64,000 nucleotides of DNA from Lysobacter changpingensis (lineage in GTDB: Bacteria > Pseudomonadota > Gammaproteobacteria > Xanthomonadales > Xanthomonadaceae), in NCBI RefSeq assembly GCF_017308985.1, contig NZ_JADWPE010000004.1, positions 1 through 64,000 on the forward strand, written 5' to 3'. Position numbers and translations under genes: made by a program. Below, piece by piece: positions 9,683 to 18,981 of this stretch. Position 1 is the stretch's first letter. Each line of letters opens with the position of its first letter. The notes beneath the pieces were generated by a model that was not told the origin of the DNA, did not search any database, and worked only from the letters and a program-made list of their open reading frames with translations.

Positions 9683-10051
9683 ATGACCGACGCCATTTCT
9701 TCCATCCTGTCGCAGATCCGCGCGCATGAAATGCGCATGCGCGGGCCCGATGCCGCGCCGGGCAACGCGATCTCGCCGTCCGCGCTCGCGCCGGGCGCCG
9801 CCAGCGGCGCGTCGGGGACGCAGGGTGCGCCGGGATTCCAGCAGACCCTCAGCAACGCCATCGACAGCGTCAGCCGCGCGCAGAACACCAGCGGCGCGCT
9901 GCAGCAGGCGTTCGAACTCGGCGACCCGCGCGCCGACCTCGCCCGCGTCATGGTCGCCATGCAGCAGTCCTCCGTCGCCTTCCGCGCGACGGTCGAAGTG
10001 CGCAACCGGCTGGTGCAGGCGTATCAGGACGTGATGAACATGCCGGTCTGA
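9683..10051 (+). CDS. fliE: Flagellar hook-basal body protein FliE
   Basis: FliE joins the MS ring to the rod in the periplasm and is an early export substrate. The 122-residue protein has the typical C-terminal half with MQQSSVAFRATVEVRNRLVQAYQD, the conserved FliE signature. The Ala/Gly/Pro-rich stretch near 25-50 is probably disordered. It heads the fliEFGHIJK operon directly behind a perfect sigma-54 promoter. Confidence 0.95.
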   Translation: MTDAISSILSQIRAHEMRMRGPDAAPGNAISPSALAPGAASGASGTQGAPGFQQTLSNAIDSVSRAQNTSGALQQAFELGDPRADLARVMVAMQQSSVAFRATVEVRNRLVQAYQDVMNMPV

Positions 10052-10056
10052 TGACC

Positions 10057-10170
10057 GTGATTGGTGATTCGTGAATGGTGATTCGAAAGAGCCACCGCAC
10101 GACAACCTGATCGCCAGCCCACCACCTCGCGCCCGCAACACCAATCACGAATCACAAATCACGAACCACG
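10057..10170. repeat. Inverted AATCACG-type repeat between fliE and fliF
   Basis: The left part reads GTGATTCGTGAATGGTGATT and the right part AATCACGAATCACAAATCAC. The two are near-complementary and flank about 50 bases. The right arm ends just before the fliF ATG, so a hairpin could form in the mRNA leader. Confidence 0.75.
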
Positions 10171-10173
10171 CCC

Positions 10174-11874
10174 ATGGCCGTCATCACCCTCCCCAACCAG
10201 ACCAAACTGCGCGAACTGCGCGGGCTGCAGGACATCCCGGTGGTGCGGCAGCTGGGGCTGTTCGCGCTCGTGGCGGCGGTCATCGCGCTGGGGCTGTGGA
10301 TGTTCTTCTGGACGCAGAAGCCCGACTACGTGCCGGTGTTCGCCGGGCTCGATCCGAAGTCCACCAGCGAAGCGTCGGAGCTGCTGGGCACCGCGCAGAT
10401 CCCGTTCCGCATCGATCCGGGTTCCGGCGCGCTCGCCGTCCCGCAGGACCAGCTCGGCAACGCCAAGCTCGCGCTCGCCGCGGCCGGGCTTCCGGCGAAG
10501 ACCGATTCGGGCTTCGACGCCATCAAGGGCGACCAGGGTTTCGGCACCAGCCAGTTCATCGAGAACGCCCGCTACCAGCATGCGCTGGAAGCCGAACTCG
10601 CCCGCACCATCGCCAACCTGCGCCCGGTGCGCGAGGCGCGCGTGCACCTGGCGATGCCCAAGCCGTCCGCGTTCACGCGGCAGAAGGAGCCGGCCAGCGC
10701 GTCGGTGGTCCTGCAGCTGCACAGCGGCGCGGCGCTGGAACAGGGCCAGGTCGACGCCATCGTGCACCTGGTCGCCTCGAGCATCCCCGGCCTGCCGCCG
10801 GAACGCGTCACCGTCGTCGACCAGTACGGCCGCATGCTGTCGAACGTCGATCCGGATTCCGACGCCGCCATCAGCGCCAAGCAGTTCGACCAGCAGCATC
10901 GCCTCGAAGCGACCTACGTCCAGCGCATCCACGAACTGCTCGAACCGATGACCGGCAACGGCCGCGTCAGCGCGCAGGTCAGCGTGGACATGGACTTCGC
11001 GCAGACCGAGGAGGCGCGCGAGGTCTACGGCCCGCAGCAGCCGATGATCCGCAGCGAACAGCTGTCCGAATCCAGCGCCGGCGGCGGCAACGCGCCGCAG
11101 GGCGTGCCGGGCAGCGCGAGCAACACGCCGCCCGCACCGCCGCCGGCGAATGCCGCCGCGAATGCGAACGCGCCCGCGAACGCCACCGCCGCCGCGCAGC
11201 AACAGCAGCAGGCCGCGCCGAGCGGCCCGTCCTCGCGCAGTTCGGTGCGCAATTACGAGATCGACCGCACGCTCACCCACACCCGCCAGGGCCCGGGCCG
11301 CGTGCGCCGCGTGACCGCCGCGGTACTGGTGGACAACGTGCCCGGCGCGGCCGGCAAGAACGGCAAGCCGTCGCTGCGCGCGCTCACCGATCCGGAACTC
11401 AAGCGCATCGAGGCGCTGGTGCAGCAGGCGATCGGCTTCGACGCGCAGCGCGGCGATGCGGTGTCGGTGGTCAACGCGCCGTTCGCGCGCGACGTCGCCG
11501 CGCAGGGCGAGGAAGACAACGTGCCGCTGTGGGAGCACCCGCGCGCGATGGAGTTCCTGCGCATCGTCGTCGGGGGGCTGGCGGTGCTCGCGCTGATCCT
11601 GTTCGTGCTGCGCCCGATGCTGCGCCAGCTGATGGGCGTCAAGCCCGAGCCGAAGAAGAACAAGAAGCAGATCGCCGAAGCCACCATCGTGCCGGTGGAG
11701 GACGAGGAGATTCCGGTCGCGCTCTCCGCGCCGCCGCAGGAAGCCGCGCCGGCCGCGCTGCCGCCGGGCACGATGAGTTTCGACGACAAACTGGAAGTGG
11801 CGCGCGCGGCGGTCAGCAACGACTCCAAGCGCGTGGCGCAGGTGGTACGCGAGTGGGTGGAATCCGATGGCTGA
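10174..11874 (+). CDS. fliF: Flagellar MS-ring protein FliF
   Basis: FliF forms the MS ring in the inner membrane, the base on which the flagellum is built. The 566-residue protein has transmembrane segments near 28-47 and 460-482. The YscJ/FliF periplasmic domain lies after the first, followed by an Ala/Pro/Asn-rich spacer near 310-350. The cytoplasmic tail binds FliG. The start ATG lies at the end of an AATCACG repeat arm, leaving little room for a Shine-Dalgarno sequence. The stop overlaps the start of fliG by 8 bases. Confidence 0.96.
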   Translation: MAVITLPNQTKLRELRGLQDIPVVRQLGLFALVAAVIALGLWMFFWTQKPDYVPVFAGLDPKSTSEASELLGTAQIPFRIDPGSGALAVPQDQLGNAKLALAAAGLPAKTDSGFDAIKGDQGFGTSQFIENARYQHALEAELARTIANLRPVREARVHLAMPKPSAFTRQKEPASASVVLQLHSGAALEQGQVDAIVHLVASSIPGLPPERVTVVDQYGRMLSNVDPDSDAAISAKQFDQQHRLEATYVQRIHELLEPMTGNGRVSAQVSVDMDFAQTEEAREVYGPQQPMIRSEQLSESSAGGGNAPQGVPGSASNTPPAPPPANAAANANAPANATAAAQQQQQAAPSGPSSRSSVRNYEIDRTLTHTRQGPGRVRRVTAAVLVDNVPGAAGKNGKPSLRALTDPELKRIEALVQQAIGFDAQRGDAVSVVNAPFARDVAAQGEEDNVPLWEHPRAMEFLRIVVGGLAVLALILFVLRPMLRQLMGVKPEPKKNKKQIAEATIVPVEDEEIPVALSAPPQEAAPAALPPGTMSFDDKLEVARAAVSNDSKRVAQVVREWVESDG

Positions 11875-12871
11875 TCCGACCGGACTGACGGGCGTGCAGC
11901 GCGCCGCGGTGGTGCTGCTCTCGCTCGGCGAGCAGCAGGCCGCCGAGGTGCTCAAGCACATGAGCGCCAAGGAAGTGCAGAAACTGGGCCTGGCGATGAC
12001 GTCCGTCAGCGGCGTCTCGCGCGATGCCGTGGGCCGGGTGATCGACCAGTTCGTCGACACCCTCGCCCAGCCCAGCGGCCTGGGCGCCGGCGCCGACGAA
12101 TACGTGCGCGCCGTGCTGGTGCAGGCGCTCGGCGAGGAGCGCGCGAGCAGCCTGATCGACCGCATCCTGCTGGGCCGCAACACCTCCGGCCTGGACACGC
12201 TCAAGTGGATGGAGCCGCGCGCGATCGCCGACCTGGTGCGCAACGAGCACCCGCAGATCATCGCGATAGTGATGGCGCACCTGGACAGCGACCAGGCCGC
12301 GGAAGTGCTCAAGTGCCTGCAGGACCGCGTGCGCGCCGACGTGCTGCTGCGCATCGCCACGCTCGACGGCATCCCGCCGAACGCGCTGAACGAACTCAAC
12401 GACGTGATGGCGCGCCAGTTCGCCGGCGCGCAGAACCTGAAGTCGTCCTCGGTCGGCGGCGTGAAGGTCGCGGCGAACATCCTCAACTTCATGGATTCGG
12501 GCCAGGACGAGCAGATCCTGGGCACCATCGGCGAGATCGACGGCGAGCTCGGCGTGCGCATCCGCGACCTGATGTTCGTGTTCGACAACCTGGCCGAGAT
12601 CGACGACCGCGCGATGCAGGCGATCCTGCGCGAGGTGCCCAACGACAAGCTCTCCGTCGCGCTGCGCGGCGCCGAGGCGCGGGTGCGCGAGAAGATCACC
12701 TCCAACATGTCGCAGCGTGCGGCGGAAATCCTGCTGGAGGACATGGAGGCGCGCGGCCCGGTGCGGCTGGCGGAAGTCGAGGCGGCGCAGAAGGACATCC
12801 TCGCGATGGTCCGCAAGATGGCCGACGCGGGCACGATCCAGCTGGCGGCGAAGGCCGAGGCGTTCGTATGA
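11867..12871 (+). CDS. fliG: Flagellar motor switch protein FliG
   Basis: FliG is the rotor protein that interacts with the stator and generates torque. In 334 residues it has the three FliG domains, the middle-domain EHPQ motif near 127-130, and a C-terminal torque helix region (about 220-265) with alternating charged residues (GELGVRIRDLMFVFDN). It overlaps fliF by 8 bases and its stop overlaps the fliH start (ATGA). Confidence 0.97.
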   Translation: MADPTGLTGVQRAAVVLLSLGEQQAAEVLKHMSAKEVQKLGLAMTSVSGVSRDAVGRVIDQFVDTLAQPSGLGAGADEYVRAVLVQALGEERASSLIDRILLGRNTSGLDTLKWMEPRAIADLVRNEHPQIIAIVMAHLDSDQAAEVLKCLQDRVRADVLLRIATLDGIPPNALNELNDVMARQFAGAQNLKSSSVGGVKVAANILNFMDSGQDEQILGTIGEIDGELGVRIRDLMFVFDNLAEIDDRAMQAILREVPNDKLSVALRGAEARVREKITSNMSQRAAEILLEDMEARGPVRLAEVEAAQKDILAMVRKMADAGTIQLAAKAEAFV

Positions 12872-13503
12872 GCCTCACCTCGGCCTGGAACACCGAGATG
12901 GCCGGCGCCGTGCGCTGGACCGCGCCGGGCCTGGAACCGCCACCGCCGGAACCGATCGTCGAACCGCCGCCCCCGCCGCCGAGCGTGGAGGAACTGCAGG
13001 CGATCGAGCAGGCCGCGCACGACCAGGGCTATGCCGACGGCCTCGCGCGCGGGCATGCGGAAGGGTTCGCGACGGGCCAGGCGGAAGTGCGCCGGCTGAT
13101 CGCGCAGATCGAGGGCATCCTGGACGGCTTCACGCGTCCGCTGTCGCGGCTCGACGACGAGGTGTCGGAAGCGCTCGCCGAACTCGCGGTGCGCGTGGCG
13201 GGATCGCTGCTGGGGCCTGCCTACACGGCCGATCCGTCGCTGCTGGCCGACCTGGTGCGCGAAGCGCTGGACGCCGTCGGCACCGACCAGCGCGCGGTCG
13301 AACTGCGCCTGCATCCGGACGACATGGGCGTGCTCTACCCGCACCTGGCCGGCCTGGACGGCGTGCGTTTCACCAACGACAGCACGCTGGCTCGCGGCGA
13401 ACTGCGCGTGCACAGCGAAAGCGTGCGCATCGACGGCACGCTCGCGGCGCGGCTGCAGGCGGTGCTGGAGAGCACGATCGCGGCGCATGGGGCGGTGAAG
13501 TGA
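12868..13503 (+). CDS. fliH: Flagellar export apparatus stator protein FliH
   Basis: FliH binds and restrains the export ATPase FliI and links it to the C ring. The 211-residue protein has a Pro/Glu-rich N-terminus, then a helical stretch with GxxxG-like spacing near 50-75 (GYADGLARGHAEGFATGQ), which is typical of FliH, and a conserved C-terminal domain. The start overlaps the fliG stop. It is separated from fliI by a REP doublet. Confidence 0.92.
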   Translation: MSLTSAWNTEMAGAVRWTAPGLEPPPPEPIVEPPPPPPSVEELQAIEQAAHDQGYADGLARGHAEGFATGQAEVRRLIAQIEGILDGFTRPLSRLDDEVSEALAELAVRVAGSLLGPAYTADPSLLADLVREALDAVGTDQRAVELRLHPDDMGVLYPHLAGLDGVRFTNDSTLARGELRVHSESVRIDGTLAARLQAVLESTIAAHGAVK

Positions 13504-13527
13504 GCGCGCCTTTGAAGCCTCGCTCGT

Positions 13528-13612
13528 GTAGCCCGGGTCAGGCCGGAGGCCGCACCCGGGGCAACGGCTCCGGGGATGTACGCCCCGGGTGCGCTTCGCT
13601 TACCCGGGCTAC
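13528..13612. repeat. REP doublet 5 (long + short arm), fliH-fliI gap
   Basis: It fills most of the 154-base gap between two co-oriented operon genes. The right arm contains a GTG in frame with fliI, which creates a false N-terminal extension. Confidence 0.85.
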
Positions 13613-13657
13613 GAACGCCTGGCCCGGCAAACGGTCCGGAATTTGCACGGCCCAGGC

Positions 13658-15055
13658 ATGACCACCCCCGCCTCCCACTGGCAGGACGCGCGCAACCTCC
13701 GCCTCGCCGCGCGCCTCAACGAAGCCGCGCCGCAGCCCACGTCCATGGGGCTGGCGCGCGAAGGCGTGCTGCGTCGCGCCGTCGGCCTGACGCTGGAAGC
13801 CTCCGGCTGCAGCGCGCCGCTGGGCTCGCGCTGCCGCGTGGAAACGCAGGGCGGCGTGTGGGTCGATGCGGAAGTCGTCGGCTTCTCCGGCGACCGCACC
13901 TTCCTCATGCCCAGCGCACACCTGGAAGGGCTGCTTCCGAACGCGCGCGTCGTCCCGTCGCGGCAACGCGGTGAAGTCGCGGTGGGCGAAGGCCTGCTCG
14001 GCCGCGTGATCGACAGCGACGGCGTGCCGCTCGACGGACGCGGGCCGATCCGCGCGGAGAACTGGGTCGGCCTCGCCGGCAAATCCGTCAATCCGCTGAT
14101 GCGCGAACCGATCACGCGTTCGCTCGACGTCGGCGTGCGCGCGATCAACGCGCTGCTGCCCATCGGCCGCGGCCAGCGCGTGGGCCTGTTCGCGGGCTCC
14201 GGCGTCGGTAAATCCACGCTGCTGGGCATGATGACGCGCTTCACCGCCGCCGACGTGATCGTGGTGGGGCTGATCGGCGAACGAGGCCGCGAAGTGCGCG
14301 ATTTCGTCGAAGCCACGCTCGGCGAGGAAGGCCTGCGCCGCGCCGTCGTCGTCGCCGCACCCGCCGATCGCCCACCGCTCGCGAGACTGCACGGCGCGTT
14401 GCGTGCGACCGCTATCGCCGAGTGGTACCGCGACCAGGGGCTGCACGTATTGCTGCTGATGGATTCGCTCACGCGTTACGCGCACGCGCAGCGCGAGATC
14501 GGCCTGTCCGTCGGCGAGCCGCCGACCACGCGCGGCTATCCGCCGTCGGTCTTCGCGAAACTGCCGGCGCTGGTCGAACGCGCGGGCAACGGCGCCGACG
14601 GGCGCGGTTCGATCACCGCGTTCTACACCGTGCTCACCGAAGGCGACGACCAGCAGGAACCCATCGCCGACGCCGCGCGCGCGATCCTCGACGGCCACAT
14701 CGTGCTGACGCGCCGCATCGCCGATGCCGGCCAGTACCCGGCGATCGACGTGGAAGTCTCGGTCAGCCGCGTGATGCAGGACATCACCGACGCGCCGTGG
14801 CGCGAGCGCATCCGCAAGCTCAAGCGCCTGATGGCCGCCTACAACGCGCAGCGCGACCTCATCGCGATCGGCGCCTACCAGCGCGGCAACGATCCGGTCG
14901 TCGACGAAGCGCTGGCGCGCTGGCCGGCGATCCTGAATTTCCTGGGCCAGGACGTGAGCGAGGCGGCGGATGTCGCCGCCAGTCGCGATGCGCTCGCCCG
15001 ACTGCTTGACGATGTCCGTGAACCCGTTGTCGCCCGACCGATGGAGACTGCATGA
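13658..15055 (+). CDS. fliI: Flagellum-specific ATPase FliI
   Basis: FliI is the cytoplasmic ATPase of the flagellar type III export machine, related to the F1 beta subunit. The 465-residue protein carries Walker A GSGVGKS at 180-186 and a Walker B region LHVLLLMDSLTRYA near 262-275. I chose the ATG at 13658 (MTTPASHW). The longer in-frame extension starts in the REP element and encodes REP-derived residues. The stop overlaps the fliJ start. Confidence 0.96.
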   Translation: MTTPASHWQDARNLRLAARLNEAAPQPTSMGLAREGVLRRAVGLTLEASGCSAPLGSRCRVETQGGVWVDAEVVGFSGDRTFLMPSAHLEGLLPNARVVPSRQRGEVAVGEGLLGRVIDSDGVPLDGRGPIRAENWVGLAGKSVNPLMREPITRSLDVGVRAINALLPIGRGQRVGLFAGSGVGKSTLLGMMTRFTAADVIVVGLIGERGREVRDFVEATLGEEGLRRAVVVAAPADRPPLARLHGALRATAIAEWYRDQGLHVLLLMDSLTRYAHAQREIGLSVGEPPTTRGYPPSVFAKLPALVERAGNGADGRGSITAFYTVLTEGDDQQEPIADAARAILDGHIVLTRRIADAGQYPAIDVEVSVSRVMQDITDAPWRERIRKLKRLMAAYNAQRDLIAIGAYQRGNDPVVDEALARWPAILNFLGQDVSEAADVAASRDALARLLDDVREPVVARPMETA

Positions 15056-15495
15056 CCCGCTCCCAACGCCTAGATCCCCTGCTCAACCTGATGCAGCAGC
15101 GCCAGGACGCCGCCGCGCGCGAGGTCGCCGAGCGCGACCGCCAGCTCGCCGAGCAGGAACAGCGCCTGGACGCGCTGCGCCGCTACGCCGAGGAATACGC
15201 GATCACGCCGAGCGAGGCGACCATCGCGCCGGCGCTGCTCGCCAACCGCATCGCCTTCCGCGCCAAGCTCGAAACCGCCGTGGACCAGCAGACGCGCATC
15301 GTCGATTCCAGCCGCCAGAACCGCGACGTCGAGCGCGCGCGCCTGATGCTCGCCAGCCGCGACACGAAGGTACTCGGGCAGCTGGCCGACAGCTACCGCG
15401 CGCAGGAAACGCGCGTGGCCGAACAGCGCGTGCAGCGCGAACTGGACGACCTCGGCGGACGGCGCCGCACCAACGGCAACGACGGAGCGGAGTGA
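15052..15495 (+). CDS. fliJ: Flagellar export protein FliJ
   Basis: FliJ is a coiled-coil stalk protein of the export ATPase complex. The 147-residue protein is almost wholly helical and charged, with heptad patterning in 20-140 (RQLAEQEQRLDALRRY). It overlaps fliI by 4 bases and fliK by 1 base. Confidence 0.93.
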   Translation: MTRSQRLDPLLNLMQQRQDAAAREVAERDRQLAEQEQRLDALRRYAEEYAITPSEATIAPALLANRIAFRAKLETAVDQQTRIVDSSRQNRDVERARLMLASRDTKVLGQLADSYRAQETRVAEQRVQRELDDLGGRRRTNGNDGAE

Positions 15496-16805
15496 TGCAG
15501 GCGTTCGACGCCCTCTTCGGCGGGCAGCGCGCGGGTTCGGCGCGCAACACGACTCCGGATGCGTCGCGCTCTTCGAACGCGCAGGACGGCGCAGCTTCGT
15601 CGGGCGGGTTCGACCGGATGCTGCAGGCGCAGGGGGCGCGCAACATCGCGTCGAATCCGGCGTCGCGCATGAACGAATCGCCGAATGCGTCCGCGCAGGC
15701 GAAGGCGAAGGACGCGTCGCCGCGCCATGCGGAATCGCCGCGTGCGTCGGAGGAATCGAAGTCGCCGGAAACGAAGTCCGGCGAGGCGAAATCGAACGAC
15801 GCGTCGCGCGAGACCGCGCGTGCCGAGTCCAGGGACGATGCACCGCGCGACGCGAGCGATGGCGCTTCCGAGTCCGACACCGCTGCGACCGCTTCGGAAG
15901 ACACGACGGCTGCGAGCGACACGTCCGCGCCCGCTGCGACGACGGCGTCCGGCGATGCAACGGCGCCGGCGCTTCCCGAACAGATGCTGGCGCTGCTCAA
16001 CGGCCTGGCGGGCGCCAGCACGGGTGCCGCCGCGACGCCGTTCGCCGTTGCCCCCGAAGCGCAGCCGCCCGGCCTGCTGCGTGACGTTGCCGTGGCGACG
16101 GCTTCCGATCCGCGCGGCGGCAATGCCACCGCTCCGGTCCTGCCGACGCTGCCCGGCGCGCAAGCCGCGACCGCTGCGGCGACCGATGGCGGCGCCACGG
16201 CTGCGTTCGCGATGGCGATGGGCGCCGCCGCTTCGGCGGACACGAAGACCTCGGGCGCTACCGACGCCACGCTGGATTCGATCGGAATGGGCGATACGGC
16301 TTCGACGTCCGCGTCGCTGCCCTCGGTATCGACGATGACGAACCATCCGCTTCCGCGCGGTGTCGCAGCGACGGTCCAGACGAACACGCCGATTCCGCTG
16401 GACAACGGTTTCGACGATGGCTTCTCCTCGCGCATCGCGTGGCTGGCCGACCAGAAGATCGGTCACGCCGAAATCCGCATCACGCCGGATCACCTCGGCG
16501 CGATCGACGTGCGCCTGCAGATCGACGGCAACCGCGTGAACGCCGAATTCAACAGCGCCCAGCCGGACGTGCGGCATGCGCTGGAATCGAGCCTGCCGCG
16601 CCTGCGCGACATGCTGGGGCAGCAGGGGCTGCAACTTGGCCAGGCCGACGTCGGCCAGCGCCAGGCGCAGCAGCAGGGGGCGAACGGGCAGGCGTCGTCA
16701 GCGTTTGCCGGCGGCGCCGATCGCGCCGATGCCGGGAACGATGCCGGCTGGTCGCGCGGCCCGGCGGTGAGGGCGTCGCGCGGGTTGCTGGACGAGTACG
16801 CCTAA
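15495..16805 (+). CDS. fliK: Flagellar hook-length control protein FliK
   Basis: FliK is the secreted ruler that measures hook length and switches export specificity. The 436-residue protein has a long low-complexity N-terminal part rich in Ala, Ser, Thr, Glu and Asp (about 1-300). A conserved C-terminal domain follows near 310-395, with HAEIRITPDHLGAIDVRLQ, then a Gln-rich tail. The disordered middle is normal for FliK. The gene ends the fliE operon, and a GC-rich inverted repeat 53 bases later may act as terminator. Confidence 0.93.
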   Translation: MQAFDALFGGQRAGSARNTTPDASRSSNAQDGAASSGGFDRMLQAQGARNIASNPASRMNESPNASAQAKAKDASPRHAESPRASEESKSPETKSGEAKSNDASRETARAESRDDAPRDASDGASESDTAATASEDTTAASDTSAPAATTASGDATAPALPEQMLALLNGLAGASTGAAATPFAVAPEAQPPGLLRDVAVATASDPRGGNATAPVLPTLPGAQAATAAATDGGATAAFAMAMGAAASADTKTSGATDATLDSIGMGDTASTSASLPSVSTMTNHPLPRGVAATVQTNTPIPLDNGFDDGFSSRIAWLADQKIGHAEIRITPDHLGAIDVRLQIDGNRVNAEFNSAQPDVRHALESSLPRLRDMLGQQGLQLGQADVGQRQAQQQGANGQASSAFAGGADRADAGNDAGWSRGPAVRASRGLLDEYA

Positions 16806-16857
16806 CGGGGCTGTCGGGAGTCTGACGCCCGGCTCCTGTCAAAAGGCCGACGCTGTT

Positions 16858-16886
16858 AAGCCCCTCTCCCCGCGGGAGAGGGGCTT
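16858..16886. repeat. CCCCTCTCCC palindrome (possible terminator of the fliE operon)
   Basis: A perfect inverted repeat with 13-base arms around CGC. There is no T-run after it, so it is scored as a repeat with possible terminator function. Confidence 0.7.
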
Positions 16887-16910
16887 GAACCAGGCGATCC
16901 ATTTGCCCTT

Positions 16911-16994
16911 GTAGCCCGGGCAAGCGAAGCGCACCCGGGTCGAGGTTTCCGGCGCCGGCGTCCCGGGTGCGGCCTGCGGCCTTACCCGGGCTAC
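16911..16994. repeat. REP doublet 6 (short + long arm)
   Basis: One of only two doublets with the short arm first and the long arm second, the reverse of the usual order. Confidence 0.85.
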
Positions 16995-17005
16995 AAACAC
17001 TCTTG

Positions 17006-17032
17006 AGCCCCTCTCCCCTCGGGAGAGCGGCT
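17006..17032. repeat. CCCCTCTCCC palindrome, second copy
   Basis: An imperfect copy of the palindrome at 16858. It ends just before the sigma-54 promoter of fliL. Confidence 0.65.
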
Positions 17033-17038
17033 AACCAC

Positions 17039-17053
17039 CGGCACACGCCTTGC
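17039..17053 (+). promoter_or_regulatory. Sigma-54 promoter of the fliL operon
   Basis: CGGCACACGCCTTGC matches TGGCACG-N4-TTGC at all but two positions, with the key GG and GC correctly spaced. The predicted start of transcription is near 17065, 27 bases before the fliL ATG at 17092. This also argues against the upstream ATG near 17050. Confidence 0.85.
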
Positions 17054-17091
17054 ACGGACCCGGCATCCCCATCACGCCGAGCTCCACCGCA

Positions 17092-17586
17092 ATGTCCAAG
17101 CCCGCTGCCCAAGCCGCTCCGCCCGCGCCCAGGAGCAACAACCTCGCGCTGTGGATCCTGATCGCCCTGCTGGCGATCGGTCTGGCCGGTGCCGGGGCGT
17201 GGTGGTTCATGCAGGGGCGCGGCGGCGAATCGGCCGGCGCCCAGAAGGAACCCGCCGCCGCCTCGCAGCCGGCGCGCTACTACGCGCTGGAACCGGCGTT
17301 CGTGGTGAACCTCGCCGACACCACGGCCGTGCGCTACCTCCAGGCCGACGTGCAGGTCATGACGCGCGATGAAGCCACCGGCGCCGCGCTCGAACTGCAC
17401 ACGCCGGCCATCCGCAACCGCCTCCTGCTCCTGTTCGGGCAGCAGACCGCCGCCCAGCTCGCGCAGCGCTCGGCCAAGGAACGCCTGCAGCAGCAGGCCC
17501 TGGCCGAAGTGCGCGGCGTGCTGAAGGCCGAACACGCGCCCGACAAGGTCGAAGCCGTGTTCTTCACCAGCCTGGTCACGCAGTAA
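17092..17586 (+). CDS. fliL: Flagellar basal body-associated protein FliL
   Basis: FliL is a single-span inner membrane protein that surrounds the stator and supports motor output. The 164-residue protein has an N-terminal cytoplasmic tail, one transmembrane segment near 20-42 (ALWILIALLAIGLAGAG), and a periplasmic domain ending LVTQ. The ATG at 17092 lies after the predicted transcription start; an in-frame ATG 42 bases upstream overlaps the promoter. It heads fliLMNOPQR. Confidence 0.93.
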   Translation: MSKPAAQAAPPAPRSNNLALWILIALLAIGLAGAGAWWFMQGRGGESAGAQKEPAAASQPARYYALEPAFVVNLADTTAVRYLQADVQVMTRDEATGAALELHTPAIRNRLLLLFGQQTAAQLAQRSAKERLQQQALAEVRGVLKAEHAPDKVEAVFFTSLVTQ

Positions 17587-17607
17587 CCCCGCCGGAGCGC
17601 GACTTCG

Positions 17608-18648
17608 ATGATGACCGACCTGCTTTCACAGGACGAGATCGACGCCCTCCTCCACGGCGTGGACAGCGGCGCGGTCGAGACCGAGCCGCCGCCGGCGCCC
17701 GGCGAGGCCCGCAATTACGATTTCGCCAGCCAGGACCGCATCGTCCGCGGCAAGCTGCCGACGCTGGAGATGATCAACGAGCGCTTCGCGCGCACCTGGC
17801 GCATCGGCCTGTTCAACCTGCTGCGCCGCTCGGCGGACCTGTCGGTGCGCGGCATCGACCTGATCCGCTTCGGCGAGTACATGCACTCGCTGCAGGTGCC
17901 GACCAACCTCAACCTGGTGAAGATGAAGCCACTGCGCGGCACCGCGCTGGTGATGTTCGAGCCGCGCCTGGTGTTCACCGTGGTGGACAACTTCTTCGGC
18001 GGCTCGGGCAAGTACCACACGCGCATCGAGGGCCGCGAGTTCACGCCCACCGAGATGCGCGTGATCCAGCTGCTGCTGCGACAGACCTTCTCCGACCTGG
18101 TCGATGCCTGGGCGCCGGTGATGCCGGTGGAGTTCGAATACCTCAATTCCGAGGTCAACCCGCACTTCGCCAACATCATCAGCCCGCGCGAATACATCGT
18201 GGTGTGCCGCTTCCACGTCGAACTGGAAGGCGGCGGCGGCGAGTTCCACATCTCCTTCCCGTACGCGATGCTCGAGCCGATCCGCGAGCAGCTCGACGCC
18301 GGCGTGCAGAGCGACCGCATCGAACGCGACGAAAGCTGGACGATCGCGCTGCGCTCGCAGCTGCACGACGCGGAGATCGAGCTGTCCAGCGTGCTGGCGC
18401 AGCGTTCGATCAGCCTGCGCGAGCTGTGCCGGCTCCGCGTGGGCGACGTGATCCCGATCGAACTGCCCGGCACGGCGATGCTGAAGGTGGAGCAGATGCC
18501 GCTGTTTTCCGGCGAATTCGGCACGCACAACGGCCGCAACGCCATCAAGGTCAACGCCGTGCACGCGGTCCGCAGCGCGCCGGTGTTCGATCCGCACAAC
18601 CCGAACCAACTCGACACCATCAGCGCCACCGCGCTCACCCAGGCCTGA
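17608..18648 (+). CDS. fliM: Flagellar motor switch protein FliM
   Basis: FliM is the C-ring protein that receives phosphorylated CheY. The 346-residue protein begins with the CheY-binding peptide LLSQDEIDALLHG, has the CheC-like middle domain, and ends in a SpoA domain (about 265-335). A second ATG follows the first immediately, so the true start could be one codon later. The gene is flanked by fliL and fliN with short gaps. Confidence 0.97.
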   Translation: MMTDLLSQDEIDALLHGVDSGAVETEPPPAPGEARNYDFASQDRIVRGKLPTLEMINERFARTWRIGLFNLLRRSADLSVRGIDLIRFGEYMHSLQVPTNLNLVKMKPLRGTALVMFEPRLVFTVVDNFFGGSGKYHTRIEGREFTPTEMRVIQLLLRQTFSDLVDAWAPVMPVEFEYLNSEVNPHFANIISPREYIVVCRFHVELEGGGGEFHISFPYAMLEPIREQLDAGVQSDRIERDESWTIALRSQLHDAEIELSSVLAQRSISLRELCRLRVGDVIPIELPGTAMLKVEQMPLFSGEFGTHNGRNAIKVNAVHAVRSAPVFDPHNPNQLDTISATALTQA

Positions 18649-18651
18649 CCG

Positions 18652-18981
18652 ATGAACACTTCCGACAACGCCGCACGCGCCGCCTTCGACCCGCTGACCG
18701 CCGAGACCGGCGCGGCCAGCGACCTCAACCTGGACGTGATCCTCGACGTGCCGGTGACGCTGTCGCTGGAAGTCGGCCGCGCCCGCATCCCGATCCGCAA
18801 CCTGCTGCAGCTCAACCAGGGTTCGGTGGTGGAACTCGAACGCGGCGCGGGCGAACCGCTGGACCTCTACGTGAACGGCACGCTGATCGCGCAGGGCGAA
18901 GTGGTGGTGGTGAACGACCGCTTCGGCGTGCGGCTGACCGACGTGGTGAGCCCGGCGGAGCGGATCAAGAGGCTGCGATGA
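18652..18981 (+). CDS. fliN: Flagellar motor switch protein FliN
   Basis: FliN completes the C ring and docks the export ATPase complex. The 109-residue protein has a short variable N-terminus and a SpoA domain (about 25-105) with VPVTLSLEVGRARIPIRNLL. It starts 3 bases after the fliM stop, and its stop overlaps the ATG of fliO. Confidence 0.97.
   Translation: MNTSDNAARAAFDPLTAETGAASDLNLDVILDVPVTLSLEVGRARIPIRNLLQLNQGSVVELERGAGEPLDLYVNGTLIAQGEVVVVNDRFGVRLTDVVSPAERIKRLR

Larger units (their letters stand above)
16806..17091. other. Operon boundary fliK | fliL
   Basis: It holds two CCCCTCTCCC-type palindromes flanking REP doublet 6, then a sigma-54 promoter. No gene is seen. Confidence 0.75.

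Noticed and set aside
10159-13488. A 1109-codon open frame on the minus strand opposite fliF-fliG-fliH
   Set aside because: It mirrors real genes in a very GC-rich region, has Arg/His-rich low-complexity translation and no domain. Similar antisense frames occur opposite most genes here.
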